Of a stretch of DNA of 63,902 bases, positions 50,299 to 58,896 are shown in pieces. The stretch is from Planctomycetaceae bacterium. GTDB taxonomy: Bacteria > Planctomycetota > UBA1135 > GCA-002686595. Position 1 is the first letter of the stretch. Every line of letters starts with the position of its first letter. The translations under genes were made by a program, and so were the position numbers. The notes under the pieces were generated by a model. It saw only the letters and a program-made list of their open reading frames with translations, was not told the origin of the DNA and searched no databases. Where the stretch lies: positions 1 through 63,902 of the forward strand of contig WGMC01000027.1 in the NCBI GenBank assembly GCA_016125265.1, in the 5' to 3' direction.

Positions 50299-52323
50299 TC
50301 AGGGCACCAGCAGGATGCGCAGCATCTGGCTGGTGTCGTCGTTGTCCGGAGCGAAGCCAACCATTCCCAGGCGCAGCAGTTGGCTGCCGACGAGCGCCGG
50401 CGTCGCGGGCGGCAGCACCACTTGCACACACGCCCGGCCGTTGCCGTCGAGGAGTCCACCCGCGGTCGCGGCCAACGTCACTTGGTTGGGATCGATCAGA
50501 CCACCGGGCCACGGCGCCATCGGCGGCGCCGGCTGGCCGGGAGCCTGCACGCCGCCGATCAGCATGTAGGGCTCGCCCGCGCGGTCCGGACCAGCGTCGA
50601 AACAGAGGCCGCTCGTGCCGCCGGCGCCGAGGGAGAGGCGCGCGCGTTCGGGCACGAGCCGCACGGTCCTGCGCGACCACGCGTAGGCGGCGCCCGACAA
50701 GAAGGCGCCGTTGTCGCCGCCCTCCAGCCACGCGCCGGCCGCGTAGTCGGGTGCCCCGTCCCCGTCGAGGTCGAGCCCGCCGCTGACCCACACACCGAGT
50801 TGGCCGTTGGCGACAAAACCCGTGTGCCGGGCGAGCAGCGCGCCTGTGGCGCCGCTCAAGAGATGCACGGCGCCGAGGGAGCCCAGTTCCTGCAGCGCTC
50901 CCACGAGCAGGTCCGCGTGGCCATCGCCGTCCACGTCGCCGGCACCCGCCACGGCGCCGCCAAACTTGTCCTCGGCGGCGGTGCCGAAGAAGGTGTGGAT
51001 CACAGAGCCATCGGCGCCCGAGAACACACGCGCCATGCCGGCCCAAAACGCCACTTGCCCGTTTTCCCAACCGCCGACGATTGCGTCGGGCACGCCGTCC
51101 GCATCGACGTCGCCCGCGGCGCCCACGCTGAACCCGAAGTGGTCCTGGGGCGCGTCGGCCAAGAAGCGGTGCAGCGTCGCGCCGTTCGATCCCGAGACGA
51201 TTTCCGCCGCGCCCGCGCTGGGGCCGATCTCGTCGTCGCCCCACTCGCCCACGATCAGATCCAGGGTCCCATCGCCGTTGGTGTCGCCCAGGGTCGCCAT
51301 CGCCACACCGAGTTGCGCGCTGATTCCCGAACCGAAGCGCTCGGCGAGAATGGCGCCGTTCGCGCCCGAGAGGATGCGCAGCGCGCCCGAGTTCGTGCCG
51401 TTGTCGTCCGCGAGCGGCGACCCCACCGCGAAGTCCGGCACACCGTCGCTGTCCACGTCGCCGACGTGGGCGAGCGCGCTGCCGAAGTCCTCGAACGCAA
51501 CGGTCTGCACGGGGCCTGAGTGGGAGATGAGGCGCGTGCCGTCCGCGCCGCTCAGCACGTCCACACGCCCGCGGCTGTTGGCCGTTTGAGGCGCGCCGAC
51601 CAAGAGGTCCGGCACGCCGTCGTCGTCGTGGTCCCCGTGGGGCGCGATGCCGCGGCCAAAACGCTCGCCGGCGTCGATGCCGAGGGTCTCCCACAGCAGC
51701 GCTCCCGTGCGACCCGAAAGCACGCGCACACGTCCGGTACCGAGCGTCGGCGACGCCACGGCGAGCTCTGCCGAACCATCGCCGTCGAGGTCGGGCACGA
51801 GCAGCACACGTTCGCCGAAGAACTGGCTGCCCGACGCGCCGCGCTGGCTGAAGAGCAGCGCGCCGCGGTTGGCGAGGTTGGCGAACGCGGGCGCCCCGCC
51901 GTCGGGCCCCGGGCCGTCGCCCGCGTAAACCTCGAAGGCGGTGTCCGCGTTGAGCGCCGCGCCGTTGCCGCCCACACCGGCGAGCACCAGCGTGTGCGGC
52001 CCCGGCGCCAGGCCGAAGACGTTGGCCGACAGGCCCCCGGGCACCAACTGGAACGCCAGGGGTTGGCCGTCGAGCTGCAGTTCGAGCGTCGAGGCCTTGG
52101 GCGCACCGCCGTCGAAAAGCACCTCCACCGCGAGGTCCCCGTCCACCAGCACCGCGAAGGGGGCCGGGGAGACGAAGCTGACCTGAGTGGGAGCGCCGCC
52201 CCCTCCGCCGCCGCCCCCGCCGCAGGCGGAGCCGAGGAGCGCGAGTGCGGCCAGGGCACCGAAGAGGGCCCACCGTCCGAGGGCGGTCGGCGGACGTCGA
52301 GTTTGTGCGTGGGAAGTGTTCAC
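50299..52323 (-). CDS. FG-GAP (integrin-like) repeat lipoprotein
   Basis: A 674-residue protein with a lipoprotein signal (ALLGSAC, then a Gly9 run), an Ig-like N-terminal segment, and about seven FG-GAP blades with calcium-loop motifs such as DLDGDGSAELAV, DHDDDGVPDLLVG, DVDSDGVPDFAVG, DTNGDGTLDLIVG and DVDGDGHADLLVG. FG-GAP propellers bind Ca2+ and usually mediate surface binding. A C-terminal beta domain of about 130 residues follows. A TAGGCT hexamer on the minus strand (52357-52362) lies 33 nt before the ATG. Confidence 0.9.
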   Translation of the reverse strand: MNTSHAQTRRPPTALGRWALFGALAALALLGSACGGGGGGGGGAPTQVSFVSPAPFAVLVDGDLAVEVLFDGGAPKASTLELQLDGQPLAFQLVPGGLSANVFGLAPGPHTLVLAGVGGNGAALNADTAFEVYAGDGPGPDGGAPAFANLANRGALLFSQRGASGSQFFGERVLLVPDLDGDGSAELAVASPTLGTGRVRVLSGRTGALLWETLGIDAGERFGRGIAPHGDHDDDGVPDLLVGAPQTANSRGRVDVLSGADGTRLISHSGPVQTVAFEDFGSALAHVGDVDSDGVPDFAVGSPLADDNGTNSGALRILSGANGAILAERFGSGISAQLGVAMATLGDTNGDGTLDLIVGEWGDDEIGPSAGAAEIVSGSNGATLHRFLADAPQDHFGFSVGAAGDVDADGVPDAIVGGWENGQVAFWAGMARVFSGADGSVIHTFFGTAAEDKFGGAVAGAGDVDGDGHADLLVGALQELGSLGAVHLLSGATGALLARHTGFVANGQLGVWVSGGLDLDGDGAPDYAAGAWLEGGDNGAFLSGAAYAWSRRTVRLVPERARLSLGAGGTSGLCFDAGPDRAGEPYMLIGGVQAPGQPAPPMAPWPGGLIDPNQVTLAATAGGLLDGNGRACVQVVLPPATPALVGSQLLRLGMVGFAPDNDDTSQMLRILLVP

Positions 52324-52503
52324 GAAGGTGCGGCGGGCGGTTCCTGGACGCCTTCTAGCCTAGCCGGGGCCCGAGTTCCCCCGATTGGGCCTCCGAACGC
52401 CGCCCTCGGATCCTAGGACGCACCGCCGCGCGCGCGGTTTCCCTTCGAAGGGCACAAATGTCGCGCCCCGGCCACGGCGGCCGGTCCCCGCCGCCCCGCC
52501 GCC

Positions 52504-52509
52504 TATGCT
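52504..52509 (+). promoter_or_regulatory. -10-like element (TATGCT), ArnT-like gene
   Basis: TATGCT ends exactly 9 nt before ATG 52519, as at 27500 and 17967. The mRNA would be nearly leaderless if this is used. Confidence 0.3.
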
Positions 52510-52518
52510 GCCGGTCCC

Positions 52519-54168
52519 ATGCAGCCGGCCCCGCGCGCGACCCCTCTCCTCGGCCTGGGGCTCGCCCTCGCGCTCGTCCTGCTCGGGCTCGCGATGCAGG
52601 GGCCGCGCCTCGGGGCGGGGGAGCTGCACCACGAAGAAGCCCGCCGCGCCCTTCCCGCGCGGGAGATGCTGGCGAGCGGCGACTACGCCGTGCCGACGAT
52701 TTGGGGCCGGCCCTACCTCGCCAAGCCACCCCTCTACTTCTGGACCGTAGCCGCGGTCGCCGAGGGGCTGGAGGGCGGCCGGGTCACCGCGTTCGCGGTC
52801 CGCCTGCCGGCCCTGCTGGCGGCGATCGCCACGGCGCTGCTCGTCTTTTTTGCGGCGCGCCGGGCGCTCGGGGACCCGGCCGCGTTTGCGGCGGGCTGGG
52901 CGGTGCTGGTCGCCCCGGAGATGGCCGCCAAGGCGGGTCTCGGCGAGATCGAGACCCTCTTCACCCTCCTCTGCGGGGCCGGCGCACTAGCGGGGGTGAA
53001 GGCTCTCGCCGACCGGGACGGCCCGAGCCAAGGCTTTGGCCGCGCCCTCCCCTGGGCCCTCCTGGCAGGGCTCGCCACGGGCCTCGCATTCCTCGCCAAG
53101 GGGCCCCTGGGGCTCCTGTTCGGCCTGGGGCCGCCGCTGGCGATCGCGCTCTTCGGCCCCGGGCGGAGGCGCGCGATGGCCTTCCTGTTGGCAGCTCTGC
53201 CGCTCGCGCTGCTGCCCGCGGGTCTTTGGTACGGGGTGCTCTTGGAGCGCCTCGAGGGTGGAGCCGAGGCCCTCGCGACCTTCCAGCGGGAGTTGGGCCG
53301 CGGCGGCGCGGGCGGCATCGGGCGGTACCTCGGCGACCGGCTGAATCTCGTGGGCGGCGCGGCGCTCGGTTGGCTGCCGGCCAGCCTCGTCGTGGCCGCG
53401 GCGCTGCTGCGTCGCGCGCCTCGGGCTGAGCTGCTGGCGGCGCCCGGGGTCCGCGCGTCGCTGTTCGGACTTTTGCCCGGCGCTGCCGTGCTCGCCGTGT
53501 GGCCCAGTGTGCGTGCGCGTTATGCACTGCCGCTCCTGCCTCCCCTGGCGTTCGCCGCGGGACCGCTCCTGGCCGCGCTGCCCGGCACGGCCCTCGGCGC
53601 GGCGGCCGCGGGGCCGCTGAAAGTCCTCGTGTGGCTGCTGCTGGTCGCCGGGGGAGCCTCCGCCCTCGCCGTCGTGGACGGGGTCCTCGGCCTCGGGGGT
53701 GGCGCGGCCGTCGGACTGCTGCCAGGTGTGGCGGGGATGGTGGCGCTTCTGGTGCTGGCGGCGTCGGTCTGGCCCCTTCGGCGCGATGAGCGACCGCGCG
53801 CGCGTGCGATTTGGGTGCTGGTGGGGCTCTCGGCGCTGCTCGCGCTGCAGGCCGACGTGAGCCGCGGCCGCGACCTCACGCGCTATGGCCGCGCGGACGG
53901 CGCCCGCGCCATCGAGGCTGCGCTGGGCGGCGCGGCGCTCCACACCGACCACTGGGGCGACTTCAACCTGCTGTTCGAGCTGCGCGAGGGGCCGCGTTGG
54001 ACCGACGACCCGCGCGAACTGCCTCCCGGGGCGGTGTTGCTGCGTTCGGTGCGAAGCGGCGCGCCGGAAGGGTCGTGGGTCGCCGCACCCACGGGCGGCT
54101 GGGACGCGGCGACGCTCGCGCGCAGCCCCGAACTCGCCAAATTGGCCCTCTGGCGCCGTACGCATTGA
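52519..54168 (+). CDS. ArnT/PMT-type glycosyltransferase (GT83/39-like)
   Basis: A 549-residue GT-C membrane enzyme with about 12 helices. The first extracytoplasmic loop has HHEEARRALPAREMLASGDY (acidic pair and Arg) followed by GRPYLAKPPLYFW, the KPPLY(Y/F)W motif of ArnT-type transferases, which move a sugar from polyprenyl phosphate to a lipid or protein. A short soluble C-terminal domain has HTDHWGDFNLLFEL. Donor and acceptor are unknown. The cysteine operon starts 77 bp later on the same strand; co-transcription is possible but no functional tie is evident. Confidence 0.9.
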   Translation: MQPAPRATPLLGLGLALALVLLGLAMQGPRLGAGELHHEEARRALPAREMLASGDYAVPTIWGRPYLAKPPLYFWTVAAVAEGLEGGRVTAFAVRLPALLAAIATALLVFFAARRALGDPAAFAAGWAVLVAPEMAAKAGLGEIETLFTLLCGAGALAGVKALADRDGPSQGFGRALPWALLAGLATGLAFLAKGPLGLLFGLGPPLAIALFGPGRRRAMAFLLAALPLALLPAGLWYGVLLERLEGGAEALATFQRELGRGGAGGIGRYLGDRLNLVGGAALGWLPASLVVAAALLRRAPRAELLAAPGVRASLFGLLPGAAVLAVWPSVRARYALPLLPPLAFAAGPLLAALPGTALGAAAAGPLKVLVWLLLVAGGASALAVVDGVLGLGGGAAVGLLPGVAGMVALLVLAASVWPLRRDERPRARAIWVLVGLSALLALQADVSRGRDLTRYGRADGARAIEAALGGAALHTDHWGDFNLLFELREGPRWTDDPRELPPGAVLLRSVRSGAPEGSWVAAPTGGWDAATLARSPELAKLALWRRTH

Positions 54169-54245
54169 GCCTTCCCATTCCGGCACGTCTGCGCGGCGCG
54201 CCGTGCCTCCCGCGCCGCCGGATTTGCGATCCTGAAGGCGATCCG

Positions 54246-54755
54246 ATGGTTCTGCGCTTCCAAACCCCGCCCCTCTACCTGCCGCGCTGCTTGGCGGAGC
54301 GGCTCGAACGTTGGGCCGAAGAGGCCCTGCCGGCCGAGGCCTGCGGGCTGCTCGTCGGCGAGCGCGCGTCCGACGGCGTGCACGTGCGCGAAGTGGTGCG
54401 CCTCTCGAACGCGGCGCCCGCGCGCGCCGAGGACCTCTTCGAACTGGACCCCGAGGAGCACCTCGCCGTCGAGCAGGCGGCCGACGCCGCGGGGCTCGAA
54501 GTGATCGGTGTGTGGCACTCCCATCCCGACTCGGCGGCGCGGCCCTCGCCCACCGACACCGAACGCGCGTGGGAGGGCTGGAGTTACCCGATCGTCGGCT
54601 TCGCGGCGCACGGCGCGCGGCGCGAGTTGCGCTCCTGGCGCATCGGCCCCTCCGGCCCCGTCGAAGAACCCATCGAACACCGCGCCCATCAGCCGCGTGC
54701 CCTCGCACTCGATCCCCGTTTCCTCCGTCCGGCCGCGCCGGTTCCCGAGCGATGA
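54246..54755 (+). CDS. mec: JAMM/MPN+ zinc protease (Mec-like)
   Basis: A 169-residue JAB/MPN protease. The catalytic Glu is E31 in PAEACGLLVGE. The zinc site is HSHPDSAARPSPTD with H91, H93 and D104. It matches Mec+, which in Mycobacterium releases cysteine from the CysO-Cys adduct, and QbsD, which trims a carrier C-terminus. It precedes a CysO-like gene (ATGA overlap), an E1 and a CysM-like gene, so both cleaving CysO-Cys and removing the two extra C-terminal residues of the carrier are plausible. ATG 54246 follows GATCCG; no strong ribosome-binding site. Confidence 0.92.
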   Translation: MVLRFQTPPLYLPRCLAERLERWAEEALPAEACGLLVGERASDGVHVREVVRLSNAAPARAEDLFELDPEEHLAVEQAADAAGLEVIGVWHSHPDSAARPSPTDTERAWEGWSYPIVGFAAHGARRELRSWRIGPSGPVEEPIEHRAHQPRALALDPRFLRPAAPVPER

Positions 54756-55048
54756 CTTCCACTGCTTCCCTGGCCACGGTCCGCATCCCCACCCCGCTGC
54801 GCAGCTTCACCGGCGGTGCCGCCGAAGCGGAAGTGGAGGGCGCGACCGTCGGCGCCGTGCTCGCGGCGCTCGTGGCGCGCCACCCGGGATTGGCTGGCCG
54901 TGTGCTCGACGAGCGCGGCGAGTTGCGCCGCTTCGTCAACGTGTTCCTCGGGCAGAAGAACGTGCGCACACTGGGCGGGCTCGACGCGCCGGTCGCGACG
55001 GGGGATGTGCTTTCGATCCTGCCCGCGGTTGCGGGAGGCGCTGCGTGA
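54752..55048 (+). CDS. cysO: CysO/ThiS/MoaD-type sulfur carrier protein, C-terminally capped
   Basis: A 98-residue ubiquitin-like carrier. Strands VRIPTPLRSF and AEVEGATVGAVLAAL, RFVNVFLGQKNVR and DVLSILPAVAGG follow the CysO pattern closely. In an active carrier the C-terminal Gly is adenylated and turned into a thiocarboxylate. Here the protein ends GGAA (G95, G96, A97, A98), so two residues must be removed first, most simply by the JAMM protease encoded just upstream. ATG overlaps the protease stop; its own stop overlaps the E1 start (GTGA). Confidence 0.9.
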   Translation: MTSTASLATVRIPTPLRSFTGGAAEAEVEGATVGAVLAALVARHPGLAGRVLDERGELRRFVNVFLGQKNVRTLGGLDAPVATGDVLSILPAVAGGAA

Positions 55049-56244
55049 GCGCGCGCGAGCGGCGGATCGCCGAACTGCGCGCGGCGATCGGCGAGGTCGA
55101 CCCGGCCGTCGCCCGGTCGGCGCAGGAGGCGGGTGCGGTGTTGATCGACGTGCGCGAGGCCGACGAGGTGGCCGAGGGTTCGCCCGCGGGCGCGTTGCGA
55201 TTGACACGCGGCTTCTTGGAGCTGCGTGTGGAAGAGGCGGTTCCCGACCGCGACCGCGCGCTCTACCTGATCTGCGCCGGCGGCACCCGATCGCTCTTCG
55301 CGGCGCAGGGTCTCGTCGAACTCGGCTACCAGAACGTGCGCTCGGTGGCGGGCGGGTACCAGCGCTGGAAGGCGCTCGGTTTGCCGTCCGAACGGCCGCT
55401 CGATTTCGGTGCCGAACTGCGGCGGCGCTACGCGCGGCACCTGACCCTGCCGGAGGTCGGCGAAGCGGGCCAGCGCAAGTTGCTCGGCGCGCGTGTCCTG
55501 ATCGTCGGCGCCGGCGGTTTGGGTTCGCCGGCGGCGTTCTATTTGGCGGCGGCGGGTGTGGGCACGCTGCGCATCGTCGACGACGATGTCGTGGACCGCA
55601 GCAACTTGCAGCGCCAGATCCTGCACACCGACGGCCGCGTGGGCCGTTCGAAGGTCGAGAGCGCGCGCGAAACGCTGCTTGCGCTCAATCCCAGCCTGCG
55701 TGTGGAGGCGATTCCAGAGCGCCTGCGCGCGGACAACGTCGAGCGGCTGCTGGAGGGTTGCGACGTGGTGCTCGACGGAACGGACAACTTCGCGGCGCGT
55801 TACGTGGTCAACGACGCGTGCGCGCGGCTTGGCATCCCCAACGTGCACGGCGCGATCTACCGCTTCGAGGGGCAACTGAGTGTGTTCTGGCCCGTCGAGC
55901 CGGCCGCATCGCGGCATCCCGGTTATCCGGCGAAACGCGGCCCCTGTTATCGCTGCCTCTATCCCGAGGCGCCGCCGGCCGAACTGGCGCCCTCCTGCGC
56001 GGACGCCGGTGTGCTCGGTGTGTTGCCCGGTGTGATCGGCACACTCGAGGCAGTCGAGGCAATCAAGATCCTGCTCGGCATCGGTCGTCCGTTGGTCGGA
56101 CGACTGCTCGTCTACGACGCCCTCGCACAGACCTTCCAGGAGCTGGAGATCGACGCCGATCCCCGCTGTGCCTGGTGCGCGCCCGACGCGATCCGTCCCG
56201 CGCTCGAAGACTCCAACCTGAGCTGCACCGCGCCCGTCCGATGA
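55045..56244 (+). CDS. Rhodanese-ThiF/MoeB fusion, sulfur-carrier activating enzyme
   Basis: A 399-residue enzyme. An N-terminal rhodanese domain (about 10-115) has its persulfide Cys77 in YLICAGGTRS. An E1-like domain (about 125-390) follows: RRYARHLTLPEVGEAGQ, ATP site IVGAGGLGSP (153-162), the DNFAARYVVNDAC block, and a structural zinc site with CYRC and CAWC. It would adenylate the carrier and pass sulfur to make the thiocarboxylate. In MoeZ-type enzymes the rhodanese is C-terminal, so the order is reversed here. GTG 55045 overlaps the carrier stop. Confidence 0.92.
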   Translation: MSARERRIAELRAAIGEVDPAVARSAQEAGAVLIDVREADEVAEGSPAGALRLTRGFLELRVEEAVPDRDRALYLICAGGTRSLFAAQGLVELGYQNVRSVAGGYQRWKALGLPSERPLDFGAELRRRYARHLTLPEVGEAGQRKLLGARVLIVGAGGLGSPAAFYLAAAGVGTLRIVDDDVVDRSNLQRQILHTDGRVGRSKVESARETLLALNPSLRVEAIPERLRADNVERLLEGCDVVLDGTDNFAARYVVNDACARLGIPNVHGAIYRFEGQLSVFWPVEPAASRHPGYPAKRGPCYRCLYPEAPPAELAPSCADAGVLGVLPGVIGTLEAVEAIKILLGIGRPLVGRLLVYDALAQTFQELEIDADPRCAWCAPDAIRPALEDSNLSCTAPVR

Positions 56245-57236
56245 TCGAAGTTGCACCGACCCACGAACCTGCCACGCAGGGATTGAAGGAGCACCTCGGA
56301 CCGCTTGGCGCCGCGCGGGCCCTCGAACTTTTGGCCCACGTCGGGCAGACGCCGCTCGTCGAGCTGCACGGTTTGCCCGGGCAGCCGGATGGGGTGCGTT
56401 TGCTCGCGAAGTTGGAAGCGCGGAACCCCGGTGGCTCGATCAAGGACCGGCCTGTCGCGCGCATGTTGCTGGGCGCGCTCGCGCGGCAGGACCTCGGACC
56501 GGGCAACCCGGGCCGGCGGCTCTTGGATTCCTCGTCGGGCAACGCGGCGATCGCGTACGCGATGTTGGGCTCGGCGCTCGGCATTCCGGTGACGCTGGTG
56601 GTGCCGGGCAATGCGAGCCGCGAGCGCCTCGACCGCATCCGCGCCCACGGGGCCGAGCTGATCTTGACCGATCCCTTGGACGGGTACGACCGGGCCGTGC
56701 ACATGGCCAAACAACTCGCCGCCGATAACCCTGAGCGCTACTGGTATTCGAACCAGTACGCGAACGAGGACAACTGGCGCGCGCACTTCGAAACCACGGG
56801 TGCGGAGATCCTGGCCGATTGCCTCGAGCGCACGGGTGTCGTGCCCGATGCGTTCGTCAGCGGCGTGGGCACGGGCGGAACGCTGACCGGAGTGGGGCGC
56901 CGCCTGCGTGTCGCGAATCCGAAGGTGTGGATCGCGGCGCTCGCGCCAGACGTGTTTCCCGGGATCGAGGGACTCAAGCCCCTCGGCTCGCCCGGGGACT
57001 TCGTGCCGCCGATCCTCGACACGTCGCTGATCGACCAGCGCGTTCCGGTGCGCCAGGAAGAGGCGGTGCCGATGTGCCAGGCCCTCGCGAAGTTGGGCTT
57101 CTTCGCGGGGCCCTCGTCGGGCGCCAACGTGTTCGCGGCCCTGGAACTGGCGCGGACGGGCCGTTTCCGCACGGTCGTCACGGTGCTCTGCGACACGGGC
57201 GAGCGGTACGGCTCGACCGGCCTGTGGGCCGAATGA
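56241..57236 (+). CDS. cysM: Cysteine synthase, CysM-like (PLP)
   Basis: A 331-residue fold-II PLP enzyme. TPLVELHGL opens it. The lysine is K68 in NPGGSIKDRP, the substrate loop is DSSSGNAAIAYAM, the phosphate loop is GVGTGGTLTGVGR, and the end has GFFAGPSSGANVFAALEL. With a carrier, E1 and JAMM protease directly upstream, it most likely uses carrier thiocarboxylate as sulfur donor, as CysM does in Mycobacterium (O-phosphoserine acceptor); O-acetylserine or cystathionine beta-synthase activity cannot be excluded. ATG overlaps the E1 stop (ATGA). Confidence 0.92.
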   Translation: MIEVAPTHEPATQGLKEHLGPLGAARALELLAHVGQTPLVELHGLPGQPDGVRLLAKLEARNPGGSIKDRPVARMLLGALARQDLGPGNPGRRLLDSSSGNAAIAYAMLGSALGIPVTLVVPGNASRERLDRIRAHGAELILTDPLDGYDRAVHMAKQLAADNPERYWYSNQYANEDNWRAHFETTGAEILADCLERTGVVPDAFVSGVGTGGTLTGVGRRLRVANPKVWIAALAPDVFPGIEGLKPLGSPGDFVPPILDTSLIDQRVPVRQEEAVPMCQALAKLGFFAGPSSGANVFAALELARTGRFRTVVTVLCDTGERYGSTGLWAE

Positions 57237-57266
57237 CGGGGGGCGAATGACGGTGCGAGCAAGCGC

Positions 57267-58778
57267 CTAACTCAGCGCGGTCCCCGGCTCCTCGCGTGTG
57301 AAGTCCTTGGGCGCGAGGTCGCGTGTCAACTGGAACACACCGGCGCGAACCACTCGTTTCAGCACGATGTCGAGCACCAGCGTCGAGTTTGGCCGCAGGT
57401 GCTCGAGCAAGAGCTTCTTGTCCGCGACGAACTCCGCGGGCGTGTAGTGCACGAAGTGGTCGTTCGATTGGCGCGAGCCCGGTTCGGGCGCCGGGCGCGG
57501 CCGCACCAAGAGTCCGAGGGCCGGCGCGCGGTCGAGTTCGTCGTGATTCAAGTAGTAGGTCAGCGTGGCCTTCCCGCGTTTGTTGAGCTGACGGTCGAGG
57601 AAGAAGCCGGGCGGCAGGAGGTTCGGGCTGGGTACCCGCAGGGCCTTCTCCTTCGCCTTCGGATCCCAACTCGTCAACAGGAAGTCGAAGTCGTCGATCC
57701 CGTGACCGTTCTGGTCGCGTACCCGCACCACCAATTGCGTGGTGCGGGGGCGGCGGAACGTGCGGCGAAACAGGAAGAGTGTCTCCGTGCGCTCGACACG
57801 CTCATCTTCTTGTGTCTTCGCGGTCAGCCGATCGAACTCGTCGTAGAGTTCGTCGTACTGTTTGTCGGTCGAAACCTCCAAACAACGCAGCACGGCCTGC
57901 ACCGTCGGGTGCGGGTTCAGCGGTTTGGTGTCGCGCATCTTGACGCTGCGCAGGATGCCCATGTCGCTGCCGGAATGCGACAGCCCGGGCAATACCGCCA
58001 ATGCCGTGCGCGGCGCGCGCGGGATTTCGGTGGCGACGAGTGTGGTCTTCGACCAATCGCCCTTTTGGATGGTCTCGGGATCGAACTGCTGCTCGAGCCG
58101 CACGTAACCGCAGTTGAGGTCCGCCGATGCGACCCGGACGACGCCGTCGGAGCCGGTCTCGTCCGTGTAGCTGTTCAGGTGGTCGTACAACTTGCGGTCG
58201 ATGGATTGGCCCGTCAGTACGAACGAGAACACCTTGGAGAGGCTGTTCCAGTTCGGCGCCTGGCGCGTCCAGGCGACATTGAGGTCGTAGGACTCCGGAC
58301 TGCCCAGCTCGAGCCAATCCAGCACACCCTGGCCCGGCTCCACACCCTGGAACCAGCTCTTGAGGCGTCCCACGCGCCCCTTGCCAAGCGTCGCCAACGC
58401 GCTGCCGAAGTTCGCGGGGGCCAGCATGATGAGGTGGCTCATGGGGCACGCGCGCCCCTCGCGCACACAGTGGCGGTACCACCACTCGCGCACCACCGGC
58501 CCGCCCGTCGAGTGGGTGATGAGCACCAACTTCTGCCGCGCCGCGATGGCCGCTTGGATCGGCTCTTCCCGTTCCAGTGCGGCCTGGAACGCGCGCGCGA
58601 TGTCCTCCACCCGCACCTCGTCGCGGAAGCTGATGTACTTGCCGAGGTAGAGGTGTTCGACATCCACGTCGAGCCCCTCCTTCTTGGCTTCAGCCAGCAG
58701 GCGCTCGGGCAACTTTCCGTAGGTGTCGGTGCTGCGCACGGACCAGCCGTGCACGAAGATCACCAGTCGATTGGCCAT
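57267..58778 (-). CDS. Alpha/beta hydrolase, lipase-like with C-terminal extension
   Basis: A 503-residue protein. NRLVIFVHGWSVRSTDTYGKLP gives the oxyanion HG motif, and LVLITHSTGGPVVREWW the nucleophile elbow (Ser90). HLIMLAPANFGSALATLGKG is the segment after strand beta6 seen in lipases and PGAP1-like hydrolases. The His is probably in LPGLSHSGSDMGIL. Residues from about 330 on are a separate beta-rich domain of unknown type. No signal peptide. ATG 58778; 13 more in-frame codons upstream look like leader. A TAGGCT hexamer lies at 58821-58826. It follows the 540-residue unknown gene by 118 bp. Confidence 0.82.
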   Translation of the reverse strand: MANRLVIFVHGWSVRSTDTYGKLPERLLAEAKKEGLDVDVEHLYLGKYISFRDEVRVEDIARAFQAALEREEPIQAAIAARQKLVLITHSTGGPVVREWWYRHCVREGRACPMSHLIMLAPANFGSALATLGKGRVGRLKSWFQGVEPGQGVLDWLELGSPESYDLNVAWTRQAPNWNSLSKVFSFVLTGQSIDRKLYDHLNSYTDETGSDGVVRVASADLNCGYVRLEQQFDPETIQKGDWSKTTLVATEIPRAPRTALAVLPGLSHSGSDMGILRSVKMRDTKPLNPHPTVQAVLRCLEVSTDKQYDELYDEFDRLTAKTQEDERVERTETLFLFRRTFRRPRTTQLVVRVRDQNGHGIDDFDFLLTSWDPKAKEKALRVPSPNLLPPGFFLDRQLNKRGKATLTYYLNHDELDRAPALGLLVRPRPAPEPGSRQSNDHFVHYTPAEFVADKKLLLEHLRPNSTLVLDIVLKRVVRAGVFQLTRDLAPKDFTREEPGTALS

Positions 58779-58896
58779 TGGCAAGCGAAGCGGGGGCCGT
58801 GGGGGAAGAGCTCGCATCCAAGCCTAACGACCCAGAACGCGTGCAGGGGCGGCGAAGGATCCCGATCGGGGTCGAGGTCCCAGCTCGGGCGAAGGT

